The translations under genes were made by a program, and so were the position numbers. A DNA stretch of 64,000 bases from Microbacterium ureisolvens (lineage in GTDB: Bacteria; Actinomycetota; Actinomycetes; Actinomycetales; Microbacteriaceae), in contig NZ_JADIJE010000009.1 of NCBI RefSeq assembly GCF_015278315.1, positions 124,001-188,000 on the forward strand, written 5' to 3'. Shown piece by piece: positions 59,252 to 64,000 of the stretch. Below the pieces are notes generated by a model. The model was not told the DNA's origin. It ran no database searches and was given only the letters and a program-made list of their open reading frames with translations. Position 1 is the first letter of the stretch. Every line of letters begins with the position of its first letter.

Positions 59252-62200
59252 ATGGGCGAAGTACGCACCGTGTGCTCCTACTGCGGCGTCGGCTGCGGTA
59301 TCTCGGTGACGACCTCGGACGCCGGGGCGGGGCATCCGCTCGCCATCGCGAAGGTCTCCGGTGACCGCGCCCACCCGACGAACGCCGGACGCCTCTGCAC
59401 CAAGGGCGCGACCCATGGGGAGCTGATGCAGGCTCCCGGTCGCATGACCTCGGCGCACGTTCGGCCCGGCCGTGGCGAGCCGGCGGTTCCCGTCGCGCTG
59501 GAGGATGCGGTGACGGATGCCGCAGCGCGCCTCCGTGCGATCCTCGATGAGCACGGGCCCGATGCCATCGCGCTCTACGTCTCGGGGCAGATGAGCATGG
59601 AGGCGCAGTACCTCTCCAACAAGCTGGTGAAGGGGTATCTGCGGGGGATCCACATCGAGTCGAACTCGCGACTGTGCATGGCATCGGCCGGAACCGGCTA
59701 CAAGCAGTCACTCGGCGCCGACGGGCCGCCCGGATCGTACGAGGACTTCGACAAGGCCGACCTGTTCTTCGTGATCGGGTCGAACACCGCCGACTGCCAC
59801 CCGATCCTCTTCCTGCGCATGGCCGACCGGCTCAAGCAGGGCGCGAGGCTCATCGTCGTCGACCCCCGCCGCACCACGACCGCCGACCGCGCCGACCTCT
59901 TCCTGCAGATCCGGCCCGGAACCGATCTCGCGCTTCTCAACGGACTCCTGCACCTGCTCGTGGAAGCCGGCGACATCGACGAGGACTTCATCGCCGCGTA
60001 CACCGAGGGCTGGGAGCACATGGCCGAGCTCCTCGCCGAGTACCCGCCCGCGCGAGTCGCCGAGGTGACGGGCCTCGCCGAGGACGACATCCGCACCGCC
60101 GCGCGCTGGATCGGCGAGGCCGGCGAGTGGATGACGCTGTGGACGATGGGACTCAACCAGTCCACGCACGGCACGTGGTCGACGAACGCGATCTGCAACC
60201 TGCACCTGGCGACCGGTGCGATCTGCCGGCCCGGCAGCGGCCCGTTCTCCCTCACCGGTCAGCCGAACGCCATGGGCGGGCGGGAGATGGGCTACATGGG
60301 CCCGGGCCTGCCCGGTCAGCGCGCCGTGTTCAGCGCCCCCGACCGCGCCTTCGTCGAGGACGTCTGGGACCTCGCACCCGGCACGATCCGCGCTGAATCC
60401 GGGTCCGGCACGATCGACATGTTCCGCCGCGCGGCGGACGGCGAGATCAAGGCCGTGTGGATCATCTGCAGCAACCCCGTCGCCTCGGTCGCGAACCGCA
60501 AGACCGTGATCGAGGCGCTCGAGACCGCCGAGCTGGTCATCGCCCAGGACGTCTACACCGAGACCGCCACGACCGCGTACGCCGACATCCTGCTGCCGGC
60601 GACGCTGTGGGTCGAAGCGGACGGCGTCACCGTGAACAGCGATCGCACGCTCACCCTCGTCCGCGACGTCGTCCCGGCGCCGGGGGAGGCGCAGCCGGAC
60701 TGGCTCACCATCTGCCAGGTCGCCCGTGCGATGGGCTTCGAGGGGTTCGATTTCGCCTCGAGCGCCGAGGTGTTCGACGAGATCCGTCGCTTCTGGAACC
60801 CGCAGACCGGCTGGGATCTGCGCGGGGTGAGCTACGAGCGCCTGCGCGAGACGCCTGTGCAGTGGCCGGCGCCCCCGGACGACTCCGCAACGCGGCATCC
60901 GATCCGCTATCTCAACGACGGCGTGAGCCAGTCGCTCCACGTCGAGGAGGACGGCACGGTCCCTCGACTGGCCTTCGCGACCCCCTCGCGACGGGCGCAG
61001 TTCCTGGCGCGGCCGCACCTCGCGCCGGCCGAACTGCCCGACGACGACTATCCGTGGGTGCTCAACACGGGGCGCCTGCCGCACCACTGGCACACCCTCA
61101 CGAAGACCGGTCGCGTCGCGAAGCTCGCCAAGCTCCACCCCGGGCCCTTCGTCGAAGTGCACCCCGACGACGCGGCGAGCCATGGCATCGCCGAGGGGGA
61201 CCAGGTCGAGGTCGCCTCGCGCCGGGGCCGGTTCGTGGTCCCGGCCGTCGTGACCGACCGCGTGCAGCGCGGCGGCCTCTTCGCGCCGTTCCACTGGAAC
61301 GACGAGCACGGCGAGTACGTCACCGTCAACGCGGTGACCAGCGACGCCGTCGACCCGCTGTCGTCGCAGCCCGAGTTCAAGTTCGCGGCGGTCTCGCTGC
61401 GGCGGGTCGGCCCCGGCCCCGGAGCCCCGGAGATGCCGTCGGCTTCGGCGGACGCGGCCCTCGCGGCGGCGGGCGTAGACCTCGCCCCGCCCGCGCTCAG
61501 CGACCTGGAGGGCGCCTACCTCGCCGGGTTCCTCTCGACGGTCCGCTCGGTCTCCCTCGCACCGGGCGAGGTGCCGGTGCTGCCGGCGGAGGCGCCGCTC
61601 GGCGCCCTCGCCCGCGCATGGTTCGATGGCGTGCTCGCGGGTGCGTTCTCGCGCGCTGCGGCGGCTGACCCGACCACGGGCACCGCCGACGAGGTCGTGG
61701 TGCTGTGGGGCTCGCAGACCGGCAACGCCGAGGAGTTCGCCACGGCCGCGACGGCGGCCCTCGCGGCGCGCGGCATCCCCGCGCGGGCGCGGAGCATGGC
61801 GGAGCTGCGGGCCACCGACCTCACCGACGTGCGGCGGCTGCTCGTGGTCACCTCCACGTTCGGCGACGGCGGCCCGCCCGACAACGCCGCGGCGCTGTGG
61901 CACGAGCTGAACGCCGACGGCGCGCCCGAGCTGTCCGGGCTGCACTACGCCGTCCTCGCTCTGGGCGACTCCAACTACGACGACTTCTGCGGGCACGGGC
62001 GGCGCCTCGACGCGCGGCTCGGGGAACTGGGCGCGACCGCGCTGCTGGAGCGCGTCGACCTCGAGCCCGACGCGGACCAGCCCCGCGAAGCCTGGCTCGC
62101 CCAGATCCTCGACACGCTCGCGGCCGAGGGACCGGCGGTGGCGGCATCCGTCTCCGCGCCGGCGGCGCCCGCCCGGCGACTCTTCACCCGCGGCAATCCC

Positions 62201-63295
62201 GTGCACGCCCCGCTCGTGCGCAACGAGCTGCTGAGCGGACCGGGGTCGCAGAAGGAGGTGCGGCGGTTCGCGTTCGACCTGTCGGCGTCGGGCGCGACGT
62301 ACGAAGCCGGCGACTCCCTCGGAGTGGTGTGCGCCAACTCACCCGCCGTCGTCGCGGAGTGGCTCGAGGCCACCGGCATCGCGCCGCATGCGATCGTCGA
62401 GCTCGACGGCGAGGAGCGCACGTTCGCCGACGCCCTGCGCACGCGCCTGGACATCACGAAGACGCCCGTCGACCTGGTGCGCTTCATCGCCGAGCGCAGC
62501 GGCGACAGCATGCTCGGCGCGCTGCTGCGGCGCGAGAACAAGGGGCGCCTGGAGCAGTTCCTGTGGAGCCAGCAGGCCGTCGACCTCGTCCGCGACTTCC
62601 CGGTGCAGGCGACGGCGGCCGACTGGGCCGGCGTCCTCAAGCGCCTGCAGCCGCGCCAGTACTCGATCTCGTCGAGCCCGAAGACCGACCCCGGCGCTGT
62701 CGAGCTGACGGTCTCGGTCGTGCGCTTCGAGACCGAATCCGGTCGGGCGCGCGGGGGCGTGTGCTCGACGTTCCTCGCCGACAACGAGGCGCTCGTGGCG
62801 CCGGTGTATCTGCAGCGGTCGCCCGCGTTCCGCCCGCCCGCGGCCGGTGACACCCCGATGATCATGATCGGTCCCGGCACCGGCGTCGCGCCGTTCCGGG
62901 GGTTCCTGCACGACCGTCGCGCCGACGGCCACGCCGGCCGCAACTGGCTGTTCTTCGGCGAGCAGCACGCGGCCAGCGACTTCTATTACCGCGACGAGCT
63001 CGCCGAGATGCACGAGGACGGCTTCCTCACGCGGCTCGACGTCGCCTTCTCCCGCGACCAGCGGCAGAAGATCTACGTGCAGGACCGCATGGTCGAGCAC
63101 GGCGCGCAGCTGTGGCGGTGGCTGGAGGACGGAGCCCACGTCTACGTGTGCGGTGACGCCCTGCGCATGGCGAAGGACGTCGATGCGACGCTGGTCGCGA
63201 TCGCGCAGCAGCACGGCAAGCTCTCGGAAGAGGCTGCCGCGGAGTACGTGCGCGACCTGGCGGCCGACGAGCGCTACGCCCGCGACGTCTACTGA
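59252..63295 (+). CDS. Assimilatory nitrate reductase fused to a sulfite-reductase-type flavoprotein (NADPH diflavin) module
   Basis: A 1347-residue fusion. Residues about 1-700 are a molybdopterin oxidoreductase of the assimilatory nitrate-reductase type: cluster cysteines Cys8, Cys11, Cys15 and Cys49 ([19 protein letters not shown]), then [19 protein letters not shown] and the cofactor-binding C-terminal domain with [19 protein letters not shown]. From about 815 follows a flavodoxin-like FMN domain ([28 protein letters not shown]). A FAD domain ([10 protein letters not shown]) and an NADPH domain ([19 protein letters not shown] to [15 protein letters not shown]) complete it. Electrons could thus pass from NADPH through FAD, FMN and Fe-S to molybdenum in one chain. 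GGAGG precedes the ATG. Confidence 0.94.
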   Translation: MGEVRTVCSYCGVGCGISVTTSDAGAGHPLAIAKVSGDRAHPTNAGRLCTKGATHGELMQAPGRMTSAHVRPGRGEPAVPVALEDAVTDAAARLRAILDEHGPDAIALYVSGQMSMEAQYLSNKLVKGYLRGIHIESNSRLCMASAGTGYKQSLGADGPPGSYEDFDKADLFFVIGSNTADCHPILFLRMADRLKQGARLIVVDPRRTTTADRADLFLQIRPGTDLALLNGLLHLLVEAGDIDEDFIAAYTEGWEHMAELLAEYPPARVAEVTGLAEDDIRTAARWIGEAGEWMTLWTMGLNQSTHGTWSTNAICNLHLATGAICRPGSGPFSLTGQPNAMGGREMGYMGPGLPGQRAVFSAPDRAFVEDVWDLAPGTIRAESGSGTIDMFRRAADGEIKAVWIICSNPVASVANRKTVIEALETAELVIAQDVYTETATTAYADILLPATLWVEADGVTVNSDRTLTLVRDVVPAPGEAQPDWLTICQVARAMGFEGFDFASSAEVFDEIRRFWNPQTGWDLRGVSYERLRETPVQWPAPPDDSATRHPIRYLNDGVSQSLHVEEDGTVPRLAFATPSRRAQFLARPHLAPAELPDDDYPWVLNTGRLPHHWHTLTKTGRVAKLAKLHPGPFVEVHPDDAASHGIAEGDQVEVASRRGRFVVPAVVTDRVQRGGLFAPFHWNDEHGEYVTVNAVTSDAVDPLSSQPEFKFAAVSLRRVGPGPGAPEMPSASADAALAAAGVDLAPPALSDLEGAYLAGFLSTVRSVSLAPGEVPVLPAEAPLGALARAWFDGVLAGAFSRAAAADPTTGTADEVVVLWGSQTGNAEEFATAATAALAARGIPARARSMAELRATDLTDVRRLLVVTSTFGDGGPPDNAAALWHELNADGAPELSGLHYAVLALGDSNYDDFCGHGRRLDARLGELGATALLERVDLEPDADQPREAWLAQILDTLAAEGPAVAASVSAPAAPARRLFTRGNPVHAPLVRNELLSGPGSQKEVRRFAFDLSASGATYEAGDSLGVVCANSPAVVAEWLEATGIAPHAIVELDGEERTFADALRTRLDITKTPVDLVRFIAERSGDSMLGALLRRENKGRLEQFLWSQQAVDLVRDFPVQATAADWAGVLKRLQPRQYSISSSPKTDPGAVELTVSVVRFETESGRARGGVCSTFLADNEALVAPVYLQRSPAFRPPAAGDTPMIMIGPGTGVAPFRGFLHDRRADGHAGRNWLFFGEQHAASDFYYRDELAEMHEDGFLTRLDVAFSRDQRQKIYVQDRMVEHGAQLWRWLEDGAHVYVCGDALRMAKDVDATLVAIAQQHGKLSEEAAAEYVRDLAADERYARDVY

Positions 63296-63376
63296 GCTCC
63301 GGGATCCGGTGCTCTAGCGCCCTCAGTTGAGGAGTTCGACTCACGATGCGCCCCAGGTGAGGCGTCCGAGACTTGG

Positions 63377-63390
63377 TCCTCAGCTGAGGA
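63377..63390. repeat. 14-bp perfect palindrome, copy 1
   Basis: TCCTCAGCTGAGGA followed by GCA. A weaker relative CCTCAGTTGAGG lies at 63321-63332. Confidence 0.7.
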
Positions 63391-63444
63391 GCATCGCCGA
63401 GATGAGGACCCTGCCTGGCGCGACAATCCGCATTCAGGGAACAG

Positions 63445-63458
63445 TCCTCAGCTGAGGA
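63445..63458. repeat. 14-bp perfect palindrome, copy 2
   Basis: The same TCCTCAGCTGAGGA, again followed by GCA, 68 bases after copy 1. Confidence 0.7.
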
Positions 63459-63546
63459 GCAGGCCGGCGGCGCAATGCGGACGGGCGGGTTGCGAGGCGC
63501 GCCGGACCGGTGGGCTGGCGGCGCCCGCCTCGTGGGCAGATGAGAA

Positions 63547-63577
63547 GAGCGGATGCCTCGGGGCGAGGCATCCGCTC
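63547..63577. terminator. Terminator of the NarK-type gene (and possibly nitrate reductase)
   Basis: GAGCGGATGCCTCG and CGAGGCATCCGCTC form a perfect 14-bp stem with a GGG loop, 19 bases beyond the minus-strand stop. It again contains the GGATGCC/GGCATCC word. Confidence 0.8.
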
Positions 63578-63595
63578 ATCTCGACCGACTGCGGG

Positions 63596-64000
63596 TCAGA
63601 TGCGCTGCTTCGCGAGCGACGCGCGCGGGATGACGTAGACGAACACGGTGAGCAGCAGGAGTGCGACGTACGCGGCGACGAAGCCGTAGAACGCCGCCGC
63701 ATAGCCGCCGGTGGCGAGCTGCGAGGCGTTGAGCACCTGCGGCACGAGGAACCCGCCGTAGGCGCCGATCGCGGAGATGAGTCCGAGAGCGGCCGCAGAC
63801 TTGCGGAGCATCTTCGTCGCCTCGGGCGTGCCCGGCTCGTAGCCCTTCGCCGCCGAGCGCGCCGCGAAGATGTTCGGGATCATGCGGTAGGTCGAGCCGT
63901 TGCCCATGCCCGTGGCCGCGAACAGCACGAGGAAGCACCCGAGGAAGACGAAGAAGTTGCGAAGCGGCAGCGTCCAGACGAGCGCCAGCGCGCCGAGCGC
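63596..64000 (-). CDS. NarK-type nitrate/nitrite MFS transporter, C-terminal part
   Basis: The last 134 codons of a major facilitator transporter; the 5' end lies beyond the window. The stretch FAATGMGNGSTYRMIPNIFA carries the glycine- and asparagine-rich signature of nitrate/nitrite porters. The insert AAKGYEPGTPEATKMLRKSA follows, then two final helices (LGLISAIGAYGGFLVPQVL and AAFYGFVAAYVALLLLTVFV). The frame is open from the window edge to 63598. It is convergent with the assimilatory nitrate reductase gene, so it most likely imports the nitrate that enzyme reduces. Confidence 0.88.
   Translation of the reverse strand, partial: ALGALALVWTLPLRNFFVFLGCFLVLFAATGMGNGSTYRMIPNIFAARSAAKGYEPGTPEATKMLRKSAAALGLISAIGAYGGFLVPQVLNASQLATGGYAAAFYGFVAAYVALLLLTVFVYVIPRASLAKQRI

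Larger units (their letters stand above)
63296..63595. other. 300-base intergenic region with repeated palindromes
   Basis: Between the convergent nitrate reductase and NarK-type genes. No gene is supported. It contains two perfect TCCTCAGCTGAGGA palindromes, two weaker relatives near 63321 and 63352, and a strong terminator hairpin. Confidence 0.7.

Noticed and set aside
63321..63458. CRISPR-like array
   Set aside because: The repeats are short (14 bp), self-complementary and irregularly spaced, with no spacers of constant length and no cas genes nearby.

Overview
The window reads as a stretch of chromosome from a high-GC Gram-positive actinobacterium, most likely Microbacteriaceae and probably Microbacterium or a close relative. 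The base composition is very GC-rich (about 70% by eye) and codons end overwhelmingly in G or C. The order rsmD-recG-coaD-yceD-rpmF-rnc-mutM-smc-ftsY-...-ffh-rpsP-khpA-rimM and the pair gpsA-ddl/DUF3515/thiL are typical actinobacterial housekeeping neighbourhoods. Many genes also have the leaderless promoter layout of this phylum. No phage, plasmid, insertion sequence or CRISPR array was seen.

Layout. 1-5.3 kb: end of a drug-efflux MFS gene, then leuB and ilvE (branched-chain amino acids), a fumarylacetoacetase-family hydrolase and an MFS exporter. 5.3-10.8 kb: a minus-strand set (aminotransferase, N-acyl-D-amino-acid deacylase, RidA, D-serine-type deaminase) with a divergent LysR regulator, which looks like a D-amino-acid catabolic module. 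10.8-15.6 kb: gltX, tRNA-Gln, a Ser/Thr protein kinase and an aminoglycoside-phosphotransferase-like kinase. 15.7-19.9 kb: a complete fructose PTS operon (DeoR regulator, 1-phosphofructokinase, EIIABC) followed by HPr. 20-21.5 kb: a metallo-hydrolase, two tRNA-Glu genes and a small secreted protein. 21.7-25.5 kb: an ECF sigma factor with a DUF4349 membrane protein, a TerC-family protein behind a probable manganese riboswitch, and an unknown membrane protein.

25.5-35.6 kb: leuCD behind a tiny leader peptide with three consecutive leucine codons, then murA, plsC, gpsA, ddl, a DUF3515 lipoprotein, thiL, a serine hydrolase and rsmD. 35.7-40.9 kb: recG, coaD, yceD, rpmF, rnc and mutM. 40.9-43.8 kb: an accessory block of two tandem, homologous GNAT acetyltransferase genes and two very small genes behind one strong promoter. 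43.9-55.7 kb: smc, ftsY, a DUF2004 protein, lipA/lipB, a TetR regulator fused to a VOC/glyoxalase domain, an EF-G-like GTPase and ffh. 55.7-56.4 kb: a truncated AbiEi-like gene and two copies of a 64-bp intergenic repeat. 56.4-64 kb: a YbdK-type glutamate-cysteine ligase, rpsP, khpA, rimM, a huge nitrate reductase/flavoprotein-reductase fusion, and the start of a convergent NarK-type transporter that runs off the window.

How the genes work together: leuB, ilvE and leuCD belong to one pathway split over two loci, and the leuCD locus appears to sense leucine by ribosome position on its leader peptide. rnc, smc, ftsY, ffh, rpsP and rimM form the usual ribosome-maturation, protein-targeting and chromosome-organisation neighbourhood. 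The nitrate reductase and NarK form an assimilatory nitrate module. The most interesting leads are the leuC leader with a leucine-codon/Shine-Dalgarno complementarity, the 39-codon gene ahead of the paired acetyltransferases, the TetR-VOC fusion, the recurrent TANNNT-6-nt-start-codon arrangement, and the 64-bp repeats.
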